This document shows positions 19,801 through 32,532 of a stretch of 64,000 bases of DNA, piece by piece (within the stretch, counting starts at the first letter, position 1; each line of letters starts with the position of its first letter). The translations under genes and the position numbers were made by a program. The notes below the pieces were generated by a model. The model was not told the DNA's origin. It did not search any database and saw nothing but the letters and a program-made list of their open reading frames with translations. This DNA is from Triparma columacea (taxonomy: Eukaryota; Sar; Bolidophyceae; Parmales; Triparmaceae): the NCBI GenBank assembly GCA_030267965.1, contig BRYA01000211.1:31301-95300 (forward strand). Reading direction: 5' to 3'.

Positions 19801-22800
19801 TTGCTAACCATGAGCTGAGCGGCCTTGCGCATCTTTGTCTCGTCCCCTTCCATAGCAAAGTCCTTCACCACTAGCTCCTTCGATGTAATGCAGGCAATGG
19901 TCACGGACCTCTCTACCACCGGCTGAATGATCTCCCTGATGGCACGGTCGACAGCGACAGGCACGATCCTCTTGAGCGTTGGGTTCGATTGAAACAAAGC
20001 CACAGAGGGGTTGATCTGGACGTAGCTTGCCAAATTAGGAATCACCGTCTGCTCCTGGAAGTTTCCTTGCTCCTTCGAATCAACGGCAGCCTGGGGCGCC
20101 GGGGCTGGAGCGGGAGCAGAGGTGGCCTTAGTGTTGAAGTCGGGGTTCTTCTCCTTGTTGGGTCCAACCCTCTGGCTGAGGTCGTCCCTCTTCTCGATTT
20201 CATCGAGCTTGACGTTCAAGTTCTTGCAAAGCACCTCGATCTCAAACTTGATGTTCATCTTCAAATCCTCAACATCGTAGAGGGAGCGGAAGACGGAAAG
20301 GAGTCCCATAATCCAGGGGTTGGGGGGGCGGAAGACGGCGGAGTTCTTGGCTCCCTCCAGAATCTTGGCAACGAAGGGCGTGACGGCGATGAGCCTGCCC
20401 GTCTCGTATCCCTGGTAGAGCAGCTCTTTGCAGTCAAGCATCCTATGAAGGATTGGCTTGTTTCTGGCGAGGGTTATAGCCCCTAGCCAAGACCCGAGAT
20501 TCTTCAGGAGGGATCGCTCGGAGGTCAAGATGGTGATCTTGGGAGACCTCAGTAGTTTCCCGACGTTGAGGTAGACGGACTGAAGAATGGCCTCCACGAG
20601 GCCCTTTCCGTAGTCCCCAAGCTTGTCCAAGAAAGCTAGGTAGAGGACGTGGAAGTTGGGCTGCGTGGAGATCCTCTTCACGACGAGGTAGTTACCAAGC
20701 CACCCGAAATACTGAGGCGGCATAATGTCCTTGAGCTCGTTCACCTTCTGATCCAGATTTGACATGGAAATATTGTTGATGATGAACTGAACGCGGTCGA
20801 GGATGTTGTCGGGGGGGGAGGTGTGCTCCTTCTCGACTCCCTCCCCTGAGACGGCCTTGCCCAAGTTGTTGCCGAAGACCGGCGCAGTTTTGGGGGGCTG
20901 GCTAGAATCTGAAGCCGCACCGCCTAGCGACTGGCTCGAGGGGTCAGCAGGAGCCGGCATAGCCATGTTGGTTGGCGACATCTTGGAGTTGGAGGAGAGG
21001 GAAAGAGGAGAGGCTGAGGGGTTCGTGGAGGTGGGGGGAGTGTCGCCGTTGGTGTGGTTCGTCTCCGCCTCGGCCTTAGCCTTCATCATGGACTGCTCAA
21101 TCTCGCCAACGAGCTGGGCGTGAGATTGCTTCAGGTGAGGGATCTGGATGATGTGGGAGCAATACTGAGGCCACTCGTGAAGCCTCGACTTGAACTGCTC
21201 CAGGGCGTACATCCCGAACCTGAACATTTTTCCGCTTCCACCATGGACCGGCTGCTTCCTCAGGGCCTCTAGGACATAGCGAAGGGCGATTCCCAAGGTT
21301 ATTGAGGAAACCAGCTGGTGCTGGATGAGGGTGCCGAAGAGGATTCCTGTTATGCGAAGCTCCTTGTCGGGGTACTTGTGGAAGAATCTGTACTCGTCAA
21401 AGAGGTTGTGGATCATGCAAGCGAAGATGTCCTGCTCGCGCAGGTTCTCGCTGCTCTTGAAGCGCTTGAGCATTTCTATAACCTCCCCGATGGACTGCTC
21501 GGAGGTGTAGATCTTCTGGAAGTAGCTGTTGGCCATCTCCTCGATCTCGTCGGAGGAGGTGGAGGCGTGGGCGAGGGCCGGGTGCTTGGCGACGCATGCC
21601 TCGGTGAGGCCCTTGATGGAGGCAGAGAGGGGCTGCCCGCCGGAGGGGGTGGGAGCATTCAGGAGCTCCTTCGAGCACGAGCCCAGGGCCTTGAGGGCGA
21701 TGGCAATGTTCTCGATGGAGACGGCCGCGTGGCCCTCGGCGCGGGGGATAGCGTTCATGTAGTTCTTCCCGATGAAGGAGACCAGAGGGAACGCAAAGTG
21801 CATACCATCAGATTTGATTTTTTCGGTGAGGAAGCTATCAAACTTGATCACGTCCTTGTCGCCTGCGACGAAGGCGATCGAAAGGAAGTAGTCGACGTCA
21901 CCTCCGCTGAGGATCTGGATTCCTGCCTCGGTCTCCCTCTCTCTCGACAGGAGGCGGATGACACCGACGATGTGCATCACGGTGGACATCCACTCCTCCG
22001 AGGTCGGGGGGGAGGCGGAGACGGAGCGCCAGGACTCCACGCAACCCGAAATTACGATCTTGGGGGAAATGTCCCAGAGCCTGCGGATGACATGGGCGCT
22101 AAAGGTGGACCTCCCGGGCTTGAAGAAGACATTGAGCAGCTGGCCCATCATTTCGGAAGTTAACTTGGGGCCAGGGATTTGGGAAGAGGACTGCTGGATC
22201 TTCACGAGGGCTAGCACAATCTGTTCCGGGAGCGCCATGAGGGCGCTGCGGAACAAATTGCGGATGGTCGTTGCGATCTGCGCGTTCGGGTGGTCGGACA
22301 GCAGGAGAAGGTGGGAGATCAGGTTCACGCAGGACCAAGCCTTGTTGGGGACGGCATTGGGGTTCCCGATGAGAGAGTCCTGGGCCTCGGCCTCGTTGAG
22401 CTGGAAGGTGTAGAGGTCAGGGGGGGCGGATATGAGAGCGGCGATGAGGGAGAGCTGACCCATGGAGTTCCTCCAGTTCGAGAAGATGGCGGAGGGGGGC
22501 AGGTTGGGTTGGTTGGAGCCCGCGCGGTACAGCTTCAGGAGGGTGGAGAGAGAGGTAAGGTCCGATACGTAAAATTCGTGCGTGTCAAGGCACTGGGCGA
22601 TAAGGGTCCAGTTGAGGGAGTTGTAGTCCTCGGCAAAGACACGGGCGACAATGTCGTGATGCCAATCTAAGTTCTTGTTCTTCTTCCCGTTGCTATTGTT
22701 CGCGTCGTTCGGCGTGAGGTTTGTTGCCGTTTCGTCCTGGCCGTCTGACGAGGATGAATTGCGTGTGAAGAAACCAATGAGGGATCCTATAGACTGCTCA

Positions 22801-23095
22801 TCCAGGCTCTGGGACGGAATCTGCTGGATCATTGACCTGAAGCGGGGGGAGCGAGGGGGTGGGGGGGGAGGGGGAGCAGGGGGGAGCGGGAGGGAGCGGG
22901 GGGGAGCGGGAGGATGAGGAGGGGTGAGGAGAAAGAAGCCGGAGAATAATGATGATGAGGGGGTAAGAAAGGGTTTTCGTACCTAAAGCTACTTGTTGAA
23001 CTCGTAACGCTAGGGCCAAGGTCGGACAATAGACGGGAAACGTCCAGACCCGACCTTAGGCGGTCAGCAGCGTTGTGGAGACTCTGATTATTCAT
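16894..23095 (-). CDS. CNOT1: CCR4-NOT transcription complex subunit 1 (NOT1 scaffold)
   Basis: Scaffold of the CCR4-NOT deadenylase, which shortens mRNA poly(A) tails in the cytoplasm and has nuclear roles. Three exons: 22983-23095, 17184-22836, 16894-17091; 1987 residues. The first exon ([20 protein letters not shown]) joins with AG|G phase 2. The last was found by homology: exon 2 ends ITRVLLE before GTGAGACGG and exon 3 resumes [20 protein letters not shown], the conserved NOT1 C-terminus. Order: N-terminal HEAT; MIF4G-like region that docks CAF1/CCR4; [20 protein letters not shown] (CAF40/DUF3819 region); [21 protein letters not shown]-terminal NOT1 superhelix binding NOT2-NOT3 with [19 protein letters not shown]. 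The gene ends 65 residues beyond where the large exon would stop. It converges with the MYND gene, 156 nt apart. Confidence 0.95.
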
Positions 23096-23691
23096 GAGAA
23101 GGAGGCTGAGCGGGAGGAGGGGAGGAGGTGGTTGAGGTGAAAGGGGGTGTGGCGGGGGAGTTAGTGGGGTAATACGAGAGTAGTTGTATGTGCAAGTCGT
23201 GTGTTTGTCATTGAAGTTGGTGCGAGTTGGAGTAAGAGGAGTAAATAGAGGAGAGAGGAGAACGGACAGTGCGTGGGCTGCATGGCAGTGTTTTTTGAGG
23301 ACCTTAGGACGTTGGTTGTTGAATAGTTTGATATTTCCATAAGTTCTAGTTATAGTATGATAGTTCTGTCATATAATATACACAATTGGTGCTAACAGGG
23401 CCAAGAAAATGCAGCGGACGCATCGATATATCGGAAATCATGATCACTCACTGAGGGTGGATTGGCGGGGGGCTGCGGGTAAATTTAACGCAGTCAGAAC
23501 GAGATGGTCTACCAGGCCGGCTGGGTAGGAACAAATTTTAAAGCCGTCAATGCAAAGCAATTTAAAGGTTTTGGGGAGGAAAGCAGGAGACGAGGACGGG
23601 AGAAGTTCTCGGAGATGGAGTGGAAAGTGGAGTGGAAGTCATTCCTTCCTTCCTTCTCCATTTTCTCCACTCAAATCAACACTACGACCAT
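23096..23691. promoter_or_regulatory. divergent intergenic region (NOT1 / APE2)
   Basis: 596 bases between divergent genes. AT-rich at 23310-23400, purine-rich near both ends. A short open frame at 23504-23691 runs into APE2 in another frame and has no coding character. No motif can be assigned with confidence. Confidence 0.4.
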
Positions 23692-26206
23692 ATGGAGGAC
23701 TGTAAGCTCATAAGTTGGAATGTTGCCTCGTTAGGATCGCTTAGAAAAGCCGTAGACAAGAATTTCCACCAAAATTGCCAATTCATGGAGCCGGAGGGAG
23801 ATATGCCTAAAGAAAAGGCCAAAAATCCACCATTAGAGACATACTTTGACCTCCTAGGAGGAGATATCATTGCTCTCCAGGAGGTGAAGATTGAGTTGGC
23901 CAAGCTAAAGTCAACAGCAGGGGAAGATGGAGGGGTGGCTTATCGTTTTTCTTCCTCATGGGAGGCCTTCTTCAATCCCTGCAGGGACAAGGAGGTTGGG
24001 ATTGGGTTCAATGGGGTAGCGACGTATGTCAAGACGAAGGGGGTGTGTAGGTGTGTGAGGGCGGATTGGAGGGGGTTGGGAGATGAGGAGCTGGACAGGA
24101 TGGGAAGATGCTTGGTCACGGATCATGGCAAATTCGTCCTCTTCAATGTTTACGCTCCGTGCAGTGGGGGGGCGAGCGGGAGCATAAAGCTGAGGTGAGG
24201 GCGGCGGGCCGTGGGGGAGGCGAGTCGCAAGAAGGGTTAGGTTACCAATCTTTGTTGTGATCCGCTCCCCAAAACTAACAACAACCCCTCCACTCTTCCC
24301 CCACCCAAAGATTTCACGAAGCCCTGAGCAAGGCAATGGATGGATATAGGAACAAAGGGAGAAAGGTCATCCTCGTCGGTGATCTCAATATTGCCCATGA
24401 GGCCATTGACACCCACTGGAATTTCAGGAGGGTCCGAGTCGACAAGATCCTCTCCTCCATCTCGGAACCAGAGGCGCAGTGGCAGAGGGACATCAAGGCG
24501 AAGTGGAGAAAGATCATCGAGCAGCTAAATAGGACTAGGGAGGTCGTGGAGCAGGTCACTTCCAACTCAAGGACGGGGGAGAAACACAATAAGTGGAGGC
24601 TCAGGTGCAGGCCGCTTGCCGGGGTTTCGGATAGGTGAGTGGCGGGGAAAGTGGCTGAGGGGCCAAGGGTGCTGTAAGTGCGTCGTGAGTGTGCGGCAGT
24701 AAGCTTTGCACCCACGTCGACCTGCGCTCCTCCTGCCGCACGGGTCCTAACCTCACCACTCCCTCCCCCCCCGCCCATGCCTCAGCAACCCAAACAACGA
24801 GGAGGGCGCAGCCTTTGTGTTCCTCTCCACTCCTGAGGAGAACAAAGCCTACTGTGAGTCCACATACCTTTACGAGGGGCCTGAAGAACCTCCCAGGGTT
24901 CAGGCCCTCATTGACCTCATGCACAAGGTGGGGGGAGTGAAGTGGTCTGCGGAAACCATCGCGGACATTGCGAACTTGGATAAGCACGGGGATTTGTTCG
25001 GTGGGAAGCACAGGGGGGAGCTCGTGGCTTGGATGGACGGACTAGTCAAGGGAGAGAAGAGCACCATGATAGACACCTTCAGACTCCACCACCCCAAAGC
25101 TCAGGGAAGATTCACATGCTGGAACCAGGTGAGACGGGAGACGAGCAATAAGTGAAGGGGGTCGCGAAGAGAGAGGTTACGCCTTGTTTGTTAGCGCGAG
25201 TGAATCAAACGTGAGGTGCTCTTTCGCGAAGGGGGTCGCCAAAAGGTTACGCTTTGTTTGTTAGCGCGAGTGAATCAAACGTGAGGTGCTCTTTCGCGAA
25301 GGGTGTCGCAAAAAGGTTACGCGTTGTTTGTTAGCACGAGTGAATCAAACGTGAGGTGCTCTTTCTACTTCGCCACATCCTAACACCTCTCCTCGTCACT
25401 GCACTTCGCTTCGCTCGTCACCGCAGTACACAAATAGGCGGTACGAGAACGAGGGCTTTAGGATTGACTATATTCTCGTCGATAGGGAGCTCAGGGACGC
25501 GATTGCAATGCCCCAGTCTTTGCATCTCAGCTGTGGGAACGAAGAGAAAGTCCCTCAAGTACTGAAAGCATGGGGAGGGCAGGAGGAAGTAGAAGAAAAT
25601 CCCACCAGGCAAGCCTTCTCTGACACATTTGAGGCCGCAGCCCTGGCGGCGACCTTCACCGGAGGCTTCGAACCAGCCTCATTCTCGGGAGCAGGTACGA
25701 CGGCCCCGTCAACCAAGGCCATCCACGGACACCTTGACGCCCGACAAAGCGGCATCATCTACACCCCGCCCACCTACTCCGACCACGTCGCAGTTGTGTG
25801 CCACTTCAAGTTCGAAGCGGACGAGGAGGGGGGGCAGGGGGGGGGGAAGGAACTCGCAAAGGACAAGGGGACAAAGGAGTGCCAGCCACACAGGGCCCAA
25901 AAAAGCCTGGCGGGATTCTTCGGGGGCGGCGGAGGAGGATGTGGGGGGGGTGCGGGGAAGAAGAGCAGCGTCTTCACCACCTCTGCTGCGAAGGCAAAGG
26001 GGAAGGAGAGTAGCAACAACTCTCTCTTCAAAAACAGTGGAGCGAGCGATGCCAGTTGTGGAGGGGAAGAGGGGGGGGCGAAGAAGAAGAAGAGCGTCTT
26101 CAAGACAACATCAGTGGGAAACAAAAGGGGCAAGCCAAACAGCAAAAACACCCTGTCGTCTTTTGTCAAAAAAAGAAAGTCACCAAATGTGACTGATCTC
26201 ATGTGA
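23692..26206 (+). CDS. APEX2: AP endonuclease 2 (exonuclease III family) with PIP box
   Basis: Class II AP endonuclease/3'-5' exonuclease for base-excision and 3'-end repair in the nucleus. Exons 23692-24194, 24311-24634, 24786-25128, 25427-26206; 649 residues. Motifs in order: CKLISWNVASLGSL (Asn), DIIALQEVKIE (catalytic Glu), FVLFNVYAPC, VILVGDLNIAH (Asp/Asn), RIDYILVDRELRDA, TYSDHVAVVCHF (terminal Asp-His pair). The WNVASL opening and long inserts match APE2 rather than APE1. Beyond the catalytic domain, QKSLAGFF (25898-25921) is a textbook PCNA-interacting PIP box (Q-x-x-L-x-x-F-F), as known in APE2 proteins. The basic tail ends without the zf-GRF domain of animal and plant APE2. The third intron carries a three-copy minisatellite. 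Confidence 0.93.
25156..25365 (+). repeat. three tandem copies of a 70-bp repeat inside APE2 intron 3
   Basis: Copies end at 25225, 25295 and 25365, each with the same 3' segment GTGAATCAAACGTGAGGTGC. The second and third are nearly identical; the first is more diverged in its left part. The array fills most of the 298-nt intron. Its flanks carry CTTCGCTTCGCTCGTC, as do other introns here. Confidence 0.9.
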
Positions 26207-26895
26207 CATCAGAGTTGGGGTAAAGGGCTAGGGGAATAGTTTGTGCTTTATTGTTGTAAATGACGGCTTCTCTTACTTCAGCCGCTTTCAACTTTTAAGT
26301 GAGACTGTTGCAAAAGCGACCAAATGACATCTGATCTCGTCAAAAACGGAAAATATGATTTATGTAATTCACCCAAAATGTACTGAAAACATTTCATAAA
26401 ATATCTCAATATTCGATCATCCTTTCACTGATCATAGACGAAAATTGGTAACATTTGCCAGGAAATCATAAATGCAAAATTCATAAAAGCACCTTTCATA
26501 AATCAATATGTATATATGTTGAAATATGAATACATATAATTTTTCATGTGATTCTATAATTTATAAAGGACATAATGGAAAAAAATAAAATAGTAAACGA
26601 AAAATTGATAATGACTCTATTCTATACGAATATATCTATTATGATTTCAATATGGTTGATGATATATATAAAAAATCAAGCGATAAAAATACCGTCATTA
26701 TGGCAAATAATCCAAAACGTGCTTTAAAGTTAGTTTGATGCGCCCATCATTAGCTAACACCAAGTTATAACTCATTCCCACCACCGCCTTCCTTCCCTCG
26801 GTATTAATTTGCCATTATTTTTAACTCAAAATTCTCCACTGCTCTCTGCTTTCTGCTTCCTGCTCGGCAGCTCGGCAGAAATAAGTTGCTCCACG
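26207..26895. other. AT-rich intergenic block
   Basis: 689 bases between APE2 and the carboxypeptidase. From about 26320 to 26740, GC falls to roughly a quarter by eye, far below the surrounding DNA, with many ATATAT and TTTATAA-type stretches. No open frame or RNA gene. The last 150 bases return to normal composition and should hold the carboxypeptidase promoter. Confidence 0.7.
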
Positions 26896-28518
26896 ATGTT
26901 GAGGTTATTGGTCCTCCTCTCAATTCTATCAAACGCTGCGGGCCTGCACGGCCTCAAAAATAGACTTCAGCCTCATTCTCGACCCGCTTCTTCCTCAGAG
27001 GTCCCCCCTCCAGTCTACAACCCTCAGACCCCATTTGACACCGCTATTGACTGGGGAGATTCTTGGCAGGGTCCCACCCAGCATAGCGGTTTCCTTACCT
27101 TTGAAGGTGTTGAGCGTAATGGAATCACGCCTACGATTAATACCTTCTTCTGGTTCCTCCCCGCCCTTAATCTTGACCCCGAAGCCCCTACCCTCGTTTG
27201 GCTCCAGGGTGGTCCAGGAGGATCTTCGCTGTACGGAATGTTCGAGGAGATAGGCCCCATGGGCGTTGACGCCAACATGACCATTTACCCTCGGTGCGTC
27301 CAATCAAATAATATAACTTGGACAGATTCCGAAACCACTGTCGTTCTTCCCTGTCCCAATCTAACCCCTCCTCTCCACGCAGCGACCCCAAGTTCAATTG
27401 GAACCAGAAGTACAATCTTCTCTTCTTGGATAATCCCTGTGGTGTTGGGTTCTCTTGGAGCCACGATGAGTGCTACGCCACTGACGAAGAGACCGTGGGG
27501 TCCGACCTTGCTGATGCGATTACCAAGTTTTACGACCTCTTTCCCGATCTCCTGGAGAGCGAACTCTTCATTACTGGCGAGAGCTACGCAGGCAAGTACG
27601 TTCCTGCCTTTGCTTACACGTTGTTCACAAGGAATCAGGACGCTTTGAACCAGTATATTAACCTGAAGGGTATCTCCATCGGCGATGGTGCCATGTCGCC
27701 CCCGGACCAGTTCTTCGGGTACGGAGACCTCCTCTTCAACGCAGCCATGTGTGATTCCCGTGAGCGTCAAGTCTTCAACGATTACGAGTCGAAGATGCGT
27801 GCCGCCCTCGACAATGGGGACAACATTGGCGCCTTCGAGCAGTTCGACGAGATGCTCAACGGCGACTTTATGGAGGTCCCAACGTACTACAAGAACGTCA
27901 CTGGGCTCGACAACTACTTCAATTTCATGCAGGGGGACTGCGGCAGCTGCGTCCCCGAATATTACGGGGACTGGCTCGACCTTCCCGCCATCCGCGAGAA
28001 GATTCATGTCGGCGACCTCCCTTACGCTAGCTTCAATGAGACTGTCGAGGTCTACCTGAAGGAAGATTGGATGCGTGGTGTTGTTGACATGCTTGTTCCC
28101 CTGATGGAGAGCGACGACGTCAAGGTCCTCGTGTACTCCGGCCAGGTCGACATCATGTGAGTATCTTCCCCTTTTGAGGTTCGCCACTGGGTTTCGCTCT
28201 CCCCCTCAGCCTATTCTAACACGCTCGCCCCCCGGTCGCCTGCCAAACCCCGCTAGCCTCGGACCTCCCGGAACCGAGAATTTCCTCGACTCGTTGGAGT
28301 GGTCCGGCGCCTCCGCCTACGCTAAGGCCACGAAGGAGATCTGGAAGATCGATTCTGATTCCCTTCAGTCCCAGAACGACCCCATTGCCGGGTATCGCAA
28401 GGTCGTGGAGGACTACGGTTTCACGTATGCGGTGGTTAGGGGGGCTGGCCACATGGTACCCGGAGACCAGCCCGAGCGCGCCTACGACCTCATCACCCAA
28501 TTTGTTGATGGCAATTGA
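26896..28518 (+). CDS. secreted serine carboxypeptidase (peptidase family S10)
   Basis: Serine carboxypeptidase acting in the vacuole/lysosome or outside the cell. Exons 26896-27293, 27383-28156, 28257-28518; 477 residues. It begins with a signal peptide (MLRLLVLLSILSNAAGLHG). Family motifs: LVWLQGGPGGSSLYGMFEE (oxyanion hole), LLFLDNPCGVGFSW, ITGESYAGKYVP (nucleophile Ser, about residue 200), YSGQVDII (catalytic Asp), VRGAGHMVPGDQP (catalytic His). The last intron was set by homology: a nearer CCTCAG acceptor at 28209 would give an early stop, while CGCTAG at 28256 restores VDII-LGPPGTENFLDSLEW, which matches the vitellogenic/CPVL branch. Several N-x-S/T sites fit a secreted glycoprotein. 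Confidence 0.94.
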
Positions 28519-28679
28519 AGAATTCATTGAATAGGAGAAGAGGCATTTCAAATAATGCGATGCGAAATTCCTTTCCATGACAAACTAGCATTTCTTTTTC
28601 TTTCCACGCATTCCCCGCCTTAGCCCCCCCCCCCCCCCCTGCCCCAATCAGCTCATATTCCCCCTCGCGCCCCACTTAA

Positions 28680-30604
<1,925 letters not shown>

Positions 30605-32329
30605 ATGGCTGACTCCTCTACAACAAGGAGCCTCCGGAAGTCGGGTCCTATGTACTCATCTAAGAAGGCAGCCAAGAACCGCCCCAAGACTGAAGAGTGA
30701 GTACCTCCCCTCTTTAATCTCTCTCCCCCCCCCCCCCCGGCCCCTAACCCCCTCTGCCCCTCTTCCCCCCCCCCAGGGAGCTTGCTGCCGAGGCCCTCGA
30801 GGAAGTCCAGAAGAAAAAGAAGCGCGAGCAGCGGCGCACCCAGACCACCAAGTCCATGGCCTCCTCCGCCTCCAACGACAAGCTCAGGGCCCTCCTGGAC
30901 GACGCAATGTCCAACATTGCAGCATCCATCGCCAAGGACGGAACCGCGGAGGACAGGCTGAAGAAGATTATGACAAAGGCAAAGGAGACGGGAATGAGCG
31001 TAAAGAAGGTGGGTGGAACGATCTGGTTTAATACAAGCCTCACTCTCCCTAACTCTCTCCCCCCCCCCTCCCCCCTCCCCCCTCCTTCCCCCCTCCCTCC
31101 CCCCTCACTACCTCCCCAACCCCGCGCTCACCTCTCCCCAGATATTCTCCTACTTCACCAATGATCCCAACCACTTCACGAAAGACGAGTTCAAGACAGG
31201 TCTGTCGCACATTGGCGAGAACCTCTTCAACCTCGAAGACGAAGAACTCGACGAGATAATTGCAAAATTCGACGTCGACGGGGACGGAACCATCTCAATT
31301 GCAGAGTTCAAGCTTTACTGCTACTACCAGATCCCTACCGTTCCCTGGAAGGCCGAGCGCCGCCGGGTGGAGGCTTCCGGTGAGATGGATAAAATCAAGG
31401 CGGTGGTGGCGGGGCACATGCACCACGACGAGCTCCACAAGGGAAACATTCCAGAGGGCGATGAGGATTTCTCCGAGGAGGAGGGGGAGCACGTCCACGG
31501 GGCCGGGGAGCTCGTGAACAAGACGACCAAGCTCTTCTGGAGGACCAACACGACGGTGGATGTTAGGCTGTACTACTCCAAGGATATCGACATTATCAGC
31601 ATACAGGTCTTCAACCAGACGGAGGACAAGGAGATGCCCACCCTGTACGTGATGAAGAGTGACATTGAGGCCAACTGCGACAAGGATAAGCTCGAGGAGG
31701 AGATCAAGGTGGCAATACAGACTGCCGACACGAGAGAGGCCGGCCAGTCCGAAATGATTAGAGACCGGACCATGTGGGACTTCTTTACAAACTACATCCT
31801 TGCCCGCCTCAAGATCCCAGACACCTCCAATCCCTTCCCCAAGAACGAGATGGCCAACAAGCTCCCCCCTCTCACCCCCCGGACCGAGTCTCTTTGCCCT
31901 TTCCTCTGCAAGCTTTCGGACGACAAGTTCGATTCTCTCATGATCCCCAAGCCTCAAAACATCCTCCCCCCCCCCCCCGTACCGAGGGAGGTTGTCATAT
32001 CAGTAGACGACTTCATGACGGCCTTCAGTTCCTTCAAGGAGGGCCACGACGAGCTCAAGAAGATGCGAACGTCAGCCGAGAAAATGTCCAAGCTCATGGC
32101 CCTTTCGATCTCCGCGTTCAGTAACGCCGAGCACGACCGCCACCGTAGGGCCGCCCTGAACAGCCGGCAAAAGCTCTGGCTGGACTGCTTCACAAGATGG
32201 ATCGTAAGGCAACAGGTGGTCCAGGTCAAGGAGCTCCTCAAGACCAGCCCGGCGTACCTGCAACTTATGAGCGAGACGGAGGAGAAGAAGAGCGCGAAGG
32301 CTATCGGGCTTCCGGAGATCGTGGGATGA
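30605..32329 (+). CDS. EF-hand protein, copy 1 of an inverted pair
   Basis: Exons 30605-30696, 30777-31008, 31142-32329; 503 residues. After a basic N-terminus (MADSSTTRSLRKSGPMYSSK) and a lysine-rich helix comes an EF-hand pair, a degenerate FTKDEFKTGLSHI helix-loop followed by a canonical calcium loop DVDGDGTISIAEF. Then a conserved LYCYYQIPTVPWKAERRRVE segment, a ~250-residue domain I do not recognise (FWRTNTTVDVRLYYSKDID; FPKNEMANKLPPLTPRTESL) and a C-terminal helix WIVRQQVVQVKELLKTSPAY. A paralogue with the same order lies inverted at 33790-35280. Calcium binding is a family inference; the rest is unknown. Introns 1 and 2 contain long C-runs just before the acceptor. Confidence 0.85.
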
Positions 32330-32532
32330 GCAAGAGGGATGCACACCAAATCAATATCCTATTTGTGTCTTTGAAGATTACGCAACGCCTCTGAGAAAAG
32401 TTTTGTAACCTGGGGAATCGACGCGTAAGGGTGAGATAGTTTTATGATTGTGATTGAATTCGAGGTTTGCGTCTTAGCTTTCTTTTCACGTTCGGACTCT
32501 TCCTGAAATTGTGTGCCCCCCACAAACTTCCT

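Noticed and set aside
21318..22163. Long plus-strand open frame (281 codons) opposite NOT1
   Set aside because: Shadow of the NOT1 coding strand: the minus frame has strong family homology, this one has only Gly/Val/Leu-rich composition and no domain.
23504..23713. Plus-strand frame MVYQAGWVGTNFK upstream of APE2
   Set aside because: Different frame from APE2, no splice donor linking them, no recognisable motif; probably 5' UTR.
27285..28187. Minus-strand open frame of 300 codons opposite the serine carboxypeptidase
   Set aside because: Antisense shadow; it also crosses the carboxypeptidase introns without matching splice signals and contains no recognisable motif.
28157..28209. Acceptor at 28209 as the end of the last carboxypeptidase intron
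   Set aside because: Its phase leads to a stop three codons later; the acceptor at 28256 restores the conserved family sequence.
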